A stretch of DNA of 64,000 nt, from assembly GCA_020632955.1 (NCBI GenBank), contig JACKEO010000007.1, positions 1-64,000 on the forward strand, read 5' to 3'. This document shows positions 44,108 to 52,063 of the stretch, piece by piece. Numbering within the stretch: position 1 is the first letter of the stretch; each line of letters opens with the position of its first letter. The notes beneath the pieces were generated by a model. That model made no database searches, was not told where the DNA came from, and saw nothing but the letters and a program-made list of their open reading frames with translations. Origin of the DNA: Alphaproteobacteria bacterium (GTDB lineage Bacteria > Myxococcota_A > UBA796 > GCA-2862545). The translations under genes were made by a program, and so were the position numbers.

Positions 44108-44136
44108 ATGACATCCCCCCGGGTGCTGCGTACAGG
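44108..44136 (+). promoter_or_regulatory. Possible promoter of the AAA ATPase gene
   Basis: ATGACA (44108-44113), 17 bases, TACAGG (44131-44136). The predicted start falls at the GGAGG ribosome site, so the call is weak. Confidence 0.3.
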
Positions 44137-44151
44137 TCGGACGGAGGCGCC

Positions 44152-45855
44152 ATGACCACGCCCGAGCTGCCCTCGTGGGCCGCGAGCCTGCGCGACCGCT
44201 ACCTGTCGGGCGAGGCCAGCCTCTTCCTGCTCCACGGCAACGTCCGCGACCTGCAGCGGCACGAGGCCGAGGACGGCACGGTGTCGTGGGTGGACCTCGG
44301 CACCTTCCTGCAGCGCTTCCTGGCCCGCAGCCGCGACGTGGTGGTGTCGTACGACGTGTCGCGTGGCCTGCGCGCCGCCGACCCCGCCCAGGAGCGTCGT
44401 CTGCGGTCGGTGGTGGACGCCCGACGCCTGATGGCCGGTCAGGCGGCCCTGGACGACCTGCCGCGCACCGTGCCCGACGTGCTGCCGGCGCTGGAGGCCC
44501 TGGTCACCGACCTCACCCTGCGGGCCGGCGTGGTGGTGGACGACTTCGACCTGGTGGCCCCCCGCGCCGACCCGGCCTTCATGACCCACGACGACAAGGC
44601 GGCGCTCGCCACCCTGCGGCGCTGGTCGTCGGATCCGGCGGTGCTGGGCACCGACAACCTCGTGATCTTCGTGTGCGAGCAGCTGTCGGCGGTGGCCCCG
44701 GCCGTGCTCGCCAGTCCCCAGCTCGTGGCCTTGCGCGTGCCCTTCCCGGATCTGGACGCGCGACGCGCCTTCCTCGCCGCCGAGGCGGGAGGCGTGCCCG
44801 TGGACCTGCCCGACGGCGCGCTCGCCCAGGTCACGGCGGGGCTGACGCTGCTGCAGATCCGCGCCCTGCTCCAGGTGGCCCGCCAGACGGGCGAGCCGGT
44901 GCGCTTCGAGACGGTGTCGGCGCGGAAGAAGGCCATCATCGAGCAGGAGTGCCACGGCCTGGTGGAGCTGGTGGCGCCGCGGCATGACCTGTCGCACGTG
45001 GGCGGGCTGGACGAGGTGAAGGGCGTGCTGCGCCGGGTGGCCGAGGCCGTGGTGCACGGGCGCCACAACCAGGTGCCGATGGGGATGATCTTCGTGGGTC
45101 CCATGGGCACGGGCAAGACCTTCGTCGCGCAGGCCTTCGCCGCCGCGTCGGGCCTCACCTGCCTCACGCTCAAGAACTTCCGGCACCACTGGGTCGGCTC
45201 CACCGAGGCCAACCTCGAGAAGGTGCTCGAGCTGGTGGAGGCCCTCGGGTACGTGCTGCTCATCGTGGACGAGGCCGATCGCGCCCTGGCGGGGGGTGGG
45301 GGCGACGACGGTGTGGGCAGCCGGGTGATCGCGCGCCTCAAGGAGTTCATGAGCGACACCAGCCACCGGGGCCGCGTGGTCACCCTGATGATGACCAACC
45401 GCCCCGACAAGCTCGACGTCGACCTCAAGCGCCCGGGCCGCTTCGATCTGAAGATCCCCTTCTTCTTCCCCGAGTCCACGGAGGAGCGGCGCGCGATCCT
45501 CGCCGCGCTCGCGCGCAAGAACGCCGTGGCCCTCGCCGACGACGTCGAGCTGGCCGCGGTGGCGGAGGTGACGTCGGGGTGGTCGGGTGCGGAGCTCGAG
45601 GGGCTGCTGCTGGCCGCCACCTCGCGCGCCGGTCGGGAGGAGCGCGAGCTGGTGGCGCAGGCCGATCTGCGCGCGGCGGCCGACGACGTCATCCCCAGCC
45701 GGGACGTGCGGATGCTGGAGTACATGGAGATGCTCGCGGTCTTCGAGTGCTCGAACCGGGCCATGCTGCCCGAGCGCTTCCGCGGGCTCGACACCGGAGA
45801 GGTGCTCGACCGTCTCGACGCCCTCCGCGCGATGCTGGGCCGGCGCGCCGAGTGA
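44152..45855 (+). CDS. Two-domain AAA+ ATPase (Ycf46-like)
   Basis: A 567-residue protein from ATG 44152. The N-terminal half (about 20-240) is an AAA domain without a usable P-loop (SLFLLHGNVRDL, VVVDDFDLVAP, LVIFVCEQLSAVAP), as in Ycf46-type proteins. The C-terminal half is active: Walker A GPMGTGKT (316-323), Walker B LLIVDEAD (about 368-375), sensor 1 MMTNRPD, and arginine-finger-like LKRPGRFD. Substrate and partners are unknown; the family ranges from plastid to bacterial proteins with poorly known roles. A 28-base hairpin follows the stop. Nearby lipoprotein genes do not suggest a shared function. Confidence 0.82.
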   Translation: MTTPELPSWAASLRDRYLSGEASLFLLHGNVRDLQRHEAEDGTVSWVDLGTFLQRFLARSRDVVVSYDVSRGLRAADPAQERRLRSVVDARRLMAGQAALDDLPRTVPDVLPALEALVTDLTLRAGVVVDDFDLVAPRADPAFMTHDDKAALATLRRWSSDPAVLGTDNLVIFVCEQLSAVAPAVLASPQLVALRVPFPDLDARRAFLAAEAGGVPVDLPDGALAQVTAGLTLLQIRALLQVARQTGEPVRFETVSARKKAIIEQECHGLVELVAPRHDLSHVGGLDEVKGVLRRVAEAVVHGRHNQVPMGMIFVGPMGTGKTFVAQAFAAASGLTCLTLKNFRHHWVGSTEANLEKVLELVEALGYVLLIVDEADRALAGGGGDDGVGSRVIARLKEFMSDTSHRGRVVTLMMTNRPDKLDVDLKRPGRFDLKIPFFFPESTEERRAILAALARKNAVALADDVELAAVAEVTSGWSGAELEGLLLAATSRAGREERELVAQADLRAAADDVIPSRDVRMLEYMEMLAVFECSNRAMLPERFRGLDTGEVLDRLDALRAMLGRRAE

Positions 45856-45873
45856 GGTGCGGGGCCGCGACGG

Positions 45874-45901
45874 GCCCGCCGCGTTGACCCGCGGGGCGGG
45901 C
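45874..45901 (+). terminator. Hairpin between the AAA ATPase and membrane protein genes
   Basis: GCCCGCC-GCG and CGC-GGGGCGGGC pair around TTGACC with a 2-base bulge. TTGACC followed after 17 bases by GAGGAT could also be a promoter for the next gene, which would make the two overlap. Confidence 0.35.
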
Positions 45902-45918
45902 GGGGCGAGGATGCGCCG

Positions 45919-47673
45919 ATGTCCCGCTGGCTCCCCCCCCTCGTGCTCGCCTGCCTCGGTGCCGCCGCCCTGTGCGTGCGGCCGATCTTCAGCCTCGACC
46001 TGTGGTGGCACCTGTCGATGGGGCGCGCGGTGTGGACGCACGGAGCCCGCACCGTGCCGGAGCCGGTGGCCTACGCGGGTCCCGACACCTACGTCGACCC
46101 CGAGTGGGTCTTCGACCTGCTGGCGCTCGGGGCGTGGTCGATCGGGGGCGTCACGGCCGTCACCCTCGGCGTGGCGCTCGCGGCGGGCCTCCACGTGGCG
46201 CTCGTGGCCTGGCTCGCCAGGGTGGCGGGCGCGTCAGCGGGCGCGTCGGTGGCGCTCGCGGCGGTGGTGGGGGCGGGCACGGTGGCCCAGTTCATGCCGC
46301 GTCCGCAGATCCTCTTCCTGCTGCTGCTGCCCCTCGCGCTCGGCCTCGCCCTGCGCGTGCGCACACGGGAGGGCGGCGCGCGCACCGTGGCCCTGGTGGG
46401 GCTGCACCTCGTGCTCGCCGTGTGGAGCCAGGCCCACACCTCGGTGGTGGTGGCGCCACCGCTGGTGCTCGCCCTGGCCCTGCTCCCGTGGCCCGAGGGG
46501 CGGCCCCTGGACGCCCCGACGGTGCTCGCGCTGCTGACCACGGTGTGCTGGCCCTTCGCGGGTCCCTTCGGCCTGGAGGTCGTCGACCAGGTGCTCCGGC
46601 ACGGGGCGGGCGACGCCAGCCGCTACATCTCGGACATGCGCCGCACCCACCTCGTGGAGCTGGGGCCCACGGGTCCCGACGGCATGCTCTTCGTCGACCT
46701 CGTGGTGGGGGGCGCGCTCGCGGTGGCGGCCTGGCGGCGGCGGTTGCCCCTCGGCGCGCTCGTGGCCTGGGTGCTCGGGCTGGCGCTCGCGCTCACGGCG
46801 GTGCGCTTCCGGTCCACCTGGGGCGTGCTCGCCGTGCCGCTGCTCGCGGCGGGCCTGCGCGGCGCGACGCTGCCCGCCTGGGCGACCTGGGCGGTGGCGG
46901 CCCTGCTCCCCTCCATGGCCGCGGTGGTGGCTCCCCAGCTCGGCCTCGGCGTGGATCGCGGCATGGTGGCCCTCGACCTCGCCGACGAGCTGGCGCGGAT
47001 CCCGGACGGCGGACGGGTGATCGCCGAGTACGACATGGGCGGCGTGGTGGGCTGGCGCGCCGGGCCGTCCGGGTGGCGCGTGCGCATCGACGGCCGGACC
47101 CCCGTGCACTTCGACGCCGACGAGCTCTTCGCCTACCGCAAGGCGGTGCGCGATCCGGCGGCCCTGGAGCTGCTGCTCGCCCAGGACGCGCCCCGGGCGG
47201 TGGCGATGTACCGGAGCCGGCCCACCTGCGTGGTGCTCATGGCGTCGTCGTCGTGGGGTGCGGTCTACACCGACGAGCGGCGCGTGCTCTTCGTGAAGGG
47301 AGCGAAGCCCCGGGTCACGATGCCCTGCGTGCTGCCCGAGGATCCCACGCCGCCGAGCCAGGCGGGAGTGGATCGCCTCGAGGGCTGGGATCGCGCGCTG
47401 GCCGACGGCAGGGCCGCGGAGGTGCGCACGCAGCTCGAGCCGCTGGTGGAGGCCGACGGGCACGAGGCGGATCCGCGGGTGCGCCTGCGGCTGGCGCAGG
47501 CCTGCGGCGCCCTGGGGGACGCGGTGTGCGTGGGGCGCGAGGGCTGGCGGTCCGCCCTGCAGGGTCAGCCTGCGCTGGATCTGCTCCGCACCCACCGGGC
47601 GGGCATGACGCCGGCGCAGCAGCGTCGCGTGGACGCCCTGCTCCCGGTGCTGCAGGGCAGCGGGTCGCCTTGA
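45919..47673 (+). CDS. GT-C-like membrane protein with a helical C-terminal domain
   Basis: A 584-residue protein from ATG 45919. The first outer loop is FSLDLWWHLSMGRAVW with DTYVDPEWVFDL, a known motif of large bacterial membrane proteins in the GT-C group. RPQILFLLLLPLAL and SQAHTSVVVAPPLVLAL follow; about ten helices reach residue 345. The outer tail has RVRIDGRTPVHFDADELFAY and Cys (PTCVVLM, MPCVLPED), and the last 100 residues form helical TPR-like pairs (LEGWDRALADGRAAEV, VRLRLAQACGALGDAVCVG). Glycosyl transfer is inferred, not proved. It precedes the ribosomal-protein operon but a promoter lies between them. Confidence 0.68.
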   Translation: MSRWLPPLVLACLGAAALCVRPIFSLDLWWHLSMGRAVWTHGARTVPEPVAYAGPDTYVDPEWVFDLLALGAWSIGGVTAVTLGVALAAGLHVALVAWLARVAGASAGASVALAAVVGAGTVAQFMPRPQILFLLLLPLALGLALRVRTREGGARTVALVGLHLVLAVWSQAHTSVVVAPPLVLALALLPWPEGRPLDAPTVLALLTTVCWPFAGPFGLEVVDQVLRHGAGDASRYISDMRRTHLVELGPTGPDGMLFVDLVVGGALAVAAWRRRLPLGALVAWVLGLALALTAVRFRSTWGVLAVPLLAAGLRGATLPAWATWAVAALLPSMAAVVAPQLGLGVDRGMVALDLADELARIPDGGRVIAEYDMGGVVGWRAGPSGWRVRIDGRTPVHFDADELFAYRKAVRDPAALELLLAQDAPRAVAMYRSRPTCVVLMASSSWGAVYTDERRVLFVKGAKPRVTMPCVLPEDPTPPSQAGVDRLEGWDRALADGRAAEVRTQLEPLVEADGHEADPRVRLRLAQACGALGDAVCVGREGWRSALQGQPALDLLRTHRAGMTPAQQRRVDALLPVLQGSGSP

Positions 47674-47698
47674 CAGCAGGTGGTGGATCGCGTAGGTG
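47670..47698 (+). promoter_or_regulatory. Promoter of the rplU-rpmA-obgE operon
   Basis: TTGACA (47670-47675, overlapping the previous stop codon), 17 bases, TAGGTG (47693-47698). The predicted start near 47705 gives a leader of about 97 bases. Confidence 0.55.
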
Positions 47699-47704
47699 CG
47701 CCCG

Positions 47705-47801
47705 GCTTGCCGTACGTCCTCGTGGTGTACGGCCCACGAACAGTCCGCGCCGGCCCCCCTGGGCAGCGCGGGGCGCCCGCGGGCGCTGCGAGGAGCACGG
47801 A
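47705..47801 (+). ncRNA. Structured leader of rplU (candidate L21 leader)
   Basis: GCCGTAC (47709-47715) pairs with GTACGGC (47727-47733) over an 11-base loop. Near the ribosome site GAGGAG (47790-47795), CAGCGC (47764-47769) can pair with GCGCTG (47783-47788), or alternatively GCGCCC with GGGCGC (47773-47778, 47781-47786). Ribosomal-protein operons commonly have autoregulatory leaders; that this is one is inference. Confidence 0.4.
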
Positions 47802-48110
47802 ATGTACGCCATCGTCGAGAGCGGCGGGAAGCAGTACCGGGTCGAGCCCGGCGCCACGATCGTCGTCGACCGCCTGGAGACCGAGGAGGGCGCCACCGTC
47901 ACCCTCGACAAGGTCCTCCTCGTCGACGACGGCGGAGTCAAGGTCGGCAAGCCCCTGGTCGACGGCGCGTCCGTCGAGGCCAAGGTCGTCGACCACCACA
48001 AGGGCGACAAGGTCATCACCTTCAAGTACGCGCGCCGTCACCGCACGCGTCGCAAGGTCGGCTTCCGCCACAGCCACACCACCCTCGAGATCGTCGGCAT
48101 CAAGGCCTGA
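47802..48110 (+). CDS. rplU: 50S ribosomal protein bL21
   Basis: A 102-residue protein from ATG 47802 with GAGGAG upstream. MYAIVESGGKQYRVEPG is the invariant bL21 start, and the basic RNA-binding end YARRHRTRRKVGFRHSHT with TTLEIVGI completes it. It binds 23S rRNA and contacts bL20. It starts the classic order rplU-rpmA-obgE, behind its own promoter and a folded leader. Length is normal. Confidence 0.98.
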   Translation: MYAIVESGGKQYRVEPGATIVVDRLETEEGATVTLDKVLLVDDGGVKVGKPLVDGASVEAKVVDHHKGDKVITFKYARRHRTRRKVGFRHSHTTLEIVGIKA

Positions 48111-48126
48111 GCCGGGGAGCAGCACG

Positions 48127-48408
48127 ATGGCACACAAGAAGGGACAGGGCAGCACCCGCAACGGGCGTGATTCCAACCCGCAGTACCGTGGCGTGAAGCG
48201 CTTCGGGGGCGAGGCGGTCCGCGCTGGCAACATCCTCGTCCGGCAGGTCGGTACGAAGGTCCACGGTGGAGACAACGTCGGGACGGGGCGCGACTACACG
48301 CTCTTCGCCACCGCCGACGGCACGGTGCGCTTCCACACGCGCAACAACCGGAAGTTCGTCTCCGTGGATCCGTTCCCCGCCGACGAGGATGCCCCCGCCG
48401 CGAAGTAG
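48127..48408 (+). CDS. rpmA: 50S ribosomal protein bL27
   Basis: A 93-residue protein from ATG 48127. MAHKKGQGSTRNGRDSN, the N-terminal tail that reaches the peptidyl transferase centre, is present without the cleaved extension found in Firmicutes. GGEAVRAGNILVRQVGTKVH, GDNVGTGRDYTLFA and FHTRNNRKFVSV are all conserved. An acidic tail (ADEDAPAAK) ends it. It lies 16 bases after rplU and 18 bases before obgE, in one operon. Confidence 0.98.
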   Translation: MAHKKGQGSTRNGRDSNPQYRGVKRFGGEAVRAGNILVRQVGTKVHGGDNVGTGRDYTLFATADGTVRFHTRNNRKFVSVDPFPADEDAPAAK

Positions 48409-48426
48409 CGGGGTCCGCGTCAGCGC

Positions 48427-49446
48427 GTGGAGTTCGTCGACGAAGCCGTGGTCTTCCTCCGCTCCGGAAAGGGTGGCGCAGGACAGATCTCGTTCCGGCG
48501 CGAGAAGTACGTGCCCAAGGGTGGCCCCGATGGGGGCGACGGCGGGCGCGGCGGTGCCGTGATCCTCGAGGCCACGCCTCGACGGAACACGCTCGTGGAC
48601 TACCGCTACCGGCGGTTCCAGCACGCCGAGGACGGCAGGCCGGGCGGAAAGCGCCAGATGAACGGCGCCCAGGGCTCGGATCTGCGCGTGCCGGTGCCCG
48701 TGGGCACGCTCGTCTACGACGACGAGACCGAGGAGCTCATCGCCGACCTCGACACGCCCGGGGCGCAGTGGTCGCTGCCGGGGGGGCGTGGGGGCCTGGG
48801 CAACCGGCACTACCGCACGTCCACCAACCAGGCCCCGCGCAAGGCGCAGCCGGGCGAGCCGGGGCTGGAGCGCACCGTGCGGCTCGAGCTCAAGCTCATC
48901 GCGGACGTGGGCCTCCTCGGCTACCCGAACGCCGGCAAGAGCACCTTCCTGGGGCGCGTGAGCGCCGCCTCGCCGAAGGTGGCCGACTACCCCTTCACCA
49001 CGCTGGTGCCGCAGCTGGGCGTGGTGCGGCTGTCCGACGAGAGCACCTTCGTGCTGGCCGACATCCCCGGGCTCATCGACGGTGCCGCCGAGGGTGCGGG
49101 GCTGGGCCACCAGTTCCTCAAGCACGTGGAGCGCTGCCGCCTGCTGATCCACCTCGTGGCCTTCGACCCGCTGGAGGAGCGCACGCCCGTGGAGCGGTGG
49201 GAGGCGCTCACCGAGGAGCTGCACGCCTTCGGCGGGCCGGTGGTCGACCGCCCGCAGGTCATCGCGCTCAACAAGGTCGACACGGCCACGCCCGCGCAGA
49301 TCGCGGCCGAGGTCGAGGCGCTGCGCGCGGCCTCGGGCGCCGAGGTCCACCCGATCTCGGCGGTCACCGGGCAGGGCGTGCCCGAGCTGGTGGCCGCGGT
49401 GTGGGAGCGCGTGCGGCCCGAGGATCCCGAGGACGACGGGGGCTGA
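48427..49446 (+). CDS. obgE: GTPase ObgE/CgtA
   Basis: A 339-residue GTPase from GTG 48427. The Obg domain is Gly-rich (KGGPDGGDGGRGGAVIL, SLPGGRGGLGNRHYRT). The G domain has G1 GYPNAGKS (165-172), G3 DIPG (212-215) and G4 NKVD (282-285), with the effector YPFTTLVPQLGVV. It binds the 50S subunit late in assembly and links to stress signals. The C-terminus is short and acidic (VRPEDPEDDGG). A weak hairpin follows, then rsfS. Confidence 0.97.
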   Translation: MEFVDEAVVFLRSGKGGAGQISFRREKYVPKGGPDGGDGGRGGAVILEATPRRNTLVDYRYRRFQHAEDGRPGGKRQMNGAQGSDLRVPVPVGTLVYDDETEELIADLDTPGAQWSLPGGRGGLGNRHYRTSTNQAPRKAQPGEPGLERTVRLELKLIADVGLLGYPNAGKSTFLGRVSAASPKVADYPFTTLVPQLGVVRLSDESTFVLADIPGLIDGAAEGAGLGHQFLKHVERCRLLIHLVAFDPLEERTPVERWEALTEELHAFGGPVVDRPQVIALNKVDTATPAQIAAEVEALRAASGAEVHPISAVTGQGVPELVAAVWERVRPEDPEDDGG

Positions 49447-49461
49447 GGCCCTGCCGTCCCC

Positions 49462-49477
49462 CCGGCCCGAGGGCCGG
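49462..49477 (+). terminator. Hairpin after obgE
   Basis: CCGGCCC-GA-GGGCCGG, 7 perfect base pairs on paper with a 2-base loop, 15 bases after the obgE stop. No U-tract. Confidence 0.3.
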
Positions 49478-49543
49478 TCACCTGCCGCACCCCTCCGGGG
49501 GGTTGCGGACCGGGCGCGAGGCGCCCACAATGTCCATGAGGCC

Positions 49544-49975
49544 GTGGTGCCACGGCCGCTCCGGGAGGCCACCATCGAGGCCAAGCAGCTCGCGGACGTC
49601 GTCCTGACGGCCGCGCTCGAGAAGAAGGCGATCGACCCTGCGATCCTCGCAGTGGCCGATCTCGTCGGGTACGCGGACTACTTCGTCATCGTGAGCGGGC
49701 GGAACCCCCGCCAGGTGCGCGCCATCGCCTCCGAGGTCCGGCAGCACCTCAAGCACCAGCACGACATCCTGCCCGTGGGCATGGAGGGGCAGGAGACCGG
49801 CAAGTGGGTGCTCCTGGACTACGGCGACGTGGTGCTCCACGTCTTCCAGGAGGGCGCGCGCGCCTTCTACGATCTCGATGGGCTCTGGGCCGACGCGCCG
49901 CGTCTCCCGCTGCCGGAGGGCGTGGTGCTGCCCCCCACCGACGATCTGGACGTGCCCAGCTTCTCGCTGCCCTGA
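49544..49975 (+). CDS. rsfS: Ribosomal silencing factor RsfS
   Basis: A 143-residue protein from GTG 49544 (a second GTG follows at 49547, so the first residue is uncertain by one). LADVVLTAALEKKAIDPAIL, VADLVGYADYFVIVSGRNPRQVRAI (the conserved ADYFVI-SG), HDILPVGMEGQETGKWVLLDYGDVVLHVF and the Trp-rich end match RsfS. It binds uL14 and blocks subunit joining in slow growth. rlmH follows 10 bases later, the usual gene order. Confidence 0.95.
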   Translation: MVPRPLREATIEAKQLADVVLTAALEKKAIDPAILAVADLVGYADYFVIVSGRNPRQVRAIASEVRQHLKHQHDILPVGMEGQETGKWVLLDYGDVVLHVFQEGARAFYDLDGLWADAPRLPLPEGVVLPPTDDLDVPSFSLP

Positions 49976-49985
49976 GGCGGGCGAG

Positions 49986-50450
49986 GTGGCCAAGCTGCGC
50001 GTGCTCGTCGTGGGCAGGTCGAGCCCGGGCTGGGCCGACGCCGCCGTGAAGGACTACGCCCGGCGGCTGGACCGGCTGGGCGGCATCGAGGAGCGCGCGG
50101 TCAAGCCCGAGCGCTTCACCGGCGACGTGGAGGCGGTGCGCGCCGCCGAGGCCGCGCGGCTGCTGGCGGCCGTCGGTCCGCGCGATCGGCTGGTGGCGCT
50201 GGACGAGCGGGGCGAGGATCTCGACACCCACGCCTTCGCGGCGCTGGTCACCGACGGCGTGGCCCAGGGCACGGGCCTCGTGTTCGCGCTCGGTGGTCCC
50301 TACGGCCACGGGGAGGCGGTGCGGTCGCGCGCGGATCGCGTGGTGCGCCTGTCGTCCCTGGTGCTGAACCACGAGGTGGCCCGCGTGCTGCTGTTCGAGC
50401 AGCTCTACCGGGCCGCCACGTTGCGCGAGGGCCTGCCCTACCACCACTGA
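49986..50450 (+). CDS. rlmH: 23S rRNA (pseudouridine1915-N3)-methyltransferase RlmH
   Basis: A 154-residue SPOUT-fold enzyme starting at GTG 49986. LRVLVVGRSSPGWADAAVKD, LVALDERGEDLDTHAFA, VFALGGPYGHGEAVRSRAD (the AdoMet-binding knot) and LVLNHEVARVLLFEQLYRAATLREGLPYHH, with the C-terminal YHH, are diagnostic. It methylates position 1915 in the intersubunit helix of 23S rRNA. Last gene of the run; a 13-bp dyad overlaps its stop. Confidence 0.96.
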   Translation: MAKLRVLVVGRSSPGWADAAVKDYARRLDRLGGIEERAVKPERFTGDVEAVRAAEAARLLAAVGPRDRLVALDERGEDLDTHAFAALVTDGVAQGTGLVFALGGPYGHGEAVRSRADRVVRLSSLVLNHEVARVLLFEQLYRAATLREGLPYHH

Positions 50451-50462
50451 CCGGGTCCCGGT
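50450..50462 (+). terminator. Dyad at the rlmH stop
   Basis: ACCGGG-T-CCCGGT, perfect, begins on the last base of the stop codon. A very short loop limits its value as a terminator. Confidence 0.25.
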
Positions 50463-50547
50463 GTGGACACTGGCGGGGTTGTCACGGGGCGTTGCATGGG
50501 CGCGCTCGCGGCCCGCATCCCGCTAGACTGGGCCGGCGGAGGTCGGC

Positions 50548-51987
50548 ATGCGGTGGGTGTGGCTCGCGGCGGTGGTGGCGGGGTGCGAGGTGGCCGACGA
50601 CAAGGCCACCGACACGGACGTCGACACGGACGTGGCCCTCACCTCGCTCGAGGTGCTCGGGCCCGACGACGGGCTGGACGTGCGGGAGGAGGACGGCATG
50701 CTCGTCCGCCTGCGCGTGGTGGGCCTCCGCGGCACGGCGGACGTGATCCGCGCCGACGGCGAGGTGATCGGCGAGGCCGAGGTCGACGCCGACGGCGACG
50801 TGGAGATCCCCTGCACGCTGGCCGGTCCGGGGACGCTCACCTGGACCGTGCGGCTGGCCGACACCACCACCGATGCGCGGCTGCTCTACGTGCACGCCGC
50901 ACCCACCACCCCCGGGGTGCGGTTCGAGCCCGTCACCCCCGTGACCGGCGACTCCGTGGCCCTGGTGCTCTCGCCGCCCGCCGAGGACGAGGAGGGCGAC
51001 GTGGTGGGCTACCGCCACCGCTGGACGCGCGACGGGGAGTTCGCCGGCGAGTCCAACGCCCTCGGCGACGGCCCGGTGGTCCGCGGCGAGGTGGTGGAGG
51101 TGGAGGTGGTGGCCTTCGACGACTGGCACGAGCTGGAGCCCGTGCGCAGGTCGGTCACCGTGGGCAACGCGCCGCCCACCGTCGACAGCCTCACGTGGGC
51201 GCCGCTGGTGCCCACCGTCGGGCAGAACGTCACCGTCACCGTCGCCGCGTCCGACCCCGAGGGCGACGGCCTGCGCGTGCGCACCTTCTACGGGCCCGAC
51301 AGCACCGCCACGCTGCCCTTCACCGGCGCCTTCAAGGTGCCGGCCGGGGGCACCACCACCTGGGTGCGCGTCACCGTGGACGACGGGCAGGGCGGGCTGG
51401 TCCAGCGCACGCAGGACATCTCGCTGGGCAACCTCCCGCCCACGGTGGTGCGGATCGACTTCTACCCGTCGAACCCCACCACCGGCGTGGCGCTGCGCGT
51501 CGCGGGCGTGGTCTCCGACCCCGAGGGCGAGACCGTCACGCGGTCGTACCGGTGGTTCCTCGACGACGCGGAGCTGCCGGGCCCCGGCACGGAGTTCTAC
51601 CCGCGCACGCCGGCACGGGGGGACCGCATCGCCGTGCAGGTGGACGTGCAGGACCCCGCGGGGGCCACGGGCTCGCTGCGATCGGGCGTGGTGGTCGTGG
51701 GCAACGGGCGGCCGTCGCCACCCACGGTGTCGCTGGTGCCGGCCGCGCCGGTGGCCGGACAGGCCATCACCTGTGCGGTCACGCCGGGCGCCGACCCCGA
51801 GGGGGACACGCTCACGCCCTCGTCCACCTGGATCGGCCCCGGAGGCACGTGGGGTCCCGGGCCCGATCTGCCGGAGTCGGTCACCCAGACGGGCGAGACC
51901 TGGCGCTGCGACGGCCGGGTGTCGGACGGCACCGACAGCTCCTCGTCGAAGAGCGTGAGCGTGGTGATCGGCGCCCCACCGTCGTAG
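50548..51987 (+). CDS. Lipoprotein with PKD/Ig-like repeats
   Basis: A 479-residue lipoprotein from ATG 50548 (MRWVWLAAVVAGCEVADD, lipobox VAGC) with a TDTDVDTDV linker. Four or five Ig/PKD-like beta domains follow, each with a P-T-V.x and SDPEGD-type loop (VTPVTGDSVALVLSPPAEDE, APLVPTVGQNVTVTVAASDP, NPTTGVALRVAGVVSDPEGE, APVAGQAITCAVTPGADPEG). Acidic DPEGD loops suggest calcium binding. It is probably an extended surface protein, perhaps with a binding role. A -10-like TAGACT (50524-50529) lies 19 bases before the start. Confidence 0.8.
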   Translation: MRWVWLAAVVAGCEVADDKATDTDVDTDVALTSLEVLGPDDGLDVREEDGMLVRLRVVGLRGTADVIRADGEVIGEAEVDADGDVEIPCTLAGPGTLTWTVRLADTTTDARLLYVHAAPTTPGVRFEPVTPVTGDSVALVLSPPAEDEEGDVVGYRHRWTRDGEFAGESNALGDGPVVRGEVVEVEVVAFDDWHELEPVRRSVTVGNAPPTVDSLTWAPLVPTVGQNVTVTVAASDPEGDGLRVRTFYGPDSTATLPFTGAFKVPAGGTTTWVRVTVDDGQGGLVQRTQDISLGNLPPTVVRIDFYPSNPTTGVALRVAGVVSDPEGETVTRSYRWFLDDAELPGPGTEFYPRTPARGDRIAVQVDVQDPAGATGSLRSGVVVVGNGRPSPPTVSLVPAAPVAGQAITCAVTPGADPEGDTLTPSSTWIGPGGTWGPGPDLPESVTQTGETWRCDGRVSDGTDSSSSKSVSVVIGAPPS

Positions 51988-51998
51988 CGGTGCTTCCT

Positions 51999-52020
51999 GG
52001 CAGGGACGTCACGCCCTGCC
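51999..52020 (+). terminator. Hairpin between the PKD lipoprotein and serA
   Basis: GGCAGGG/CCCTGCC, 7 perfect pairs around an 8-base loop, 12 bases after the stop. No U-tract. Confidence 0.4.
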
Positions 52021-52063
52021 GCGCGTCGCCGCGCTAGGACTGCCCCCTCGGGAGGAGGCTGCC

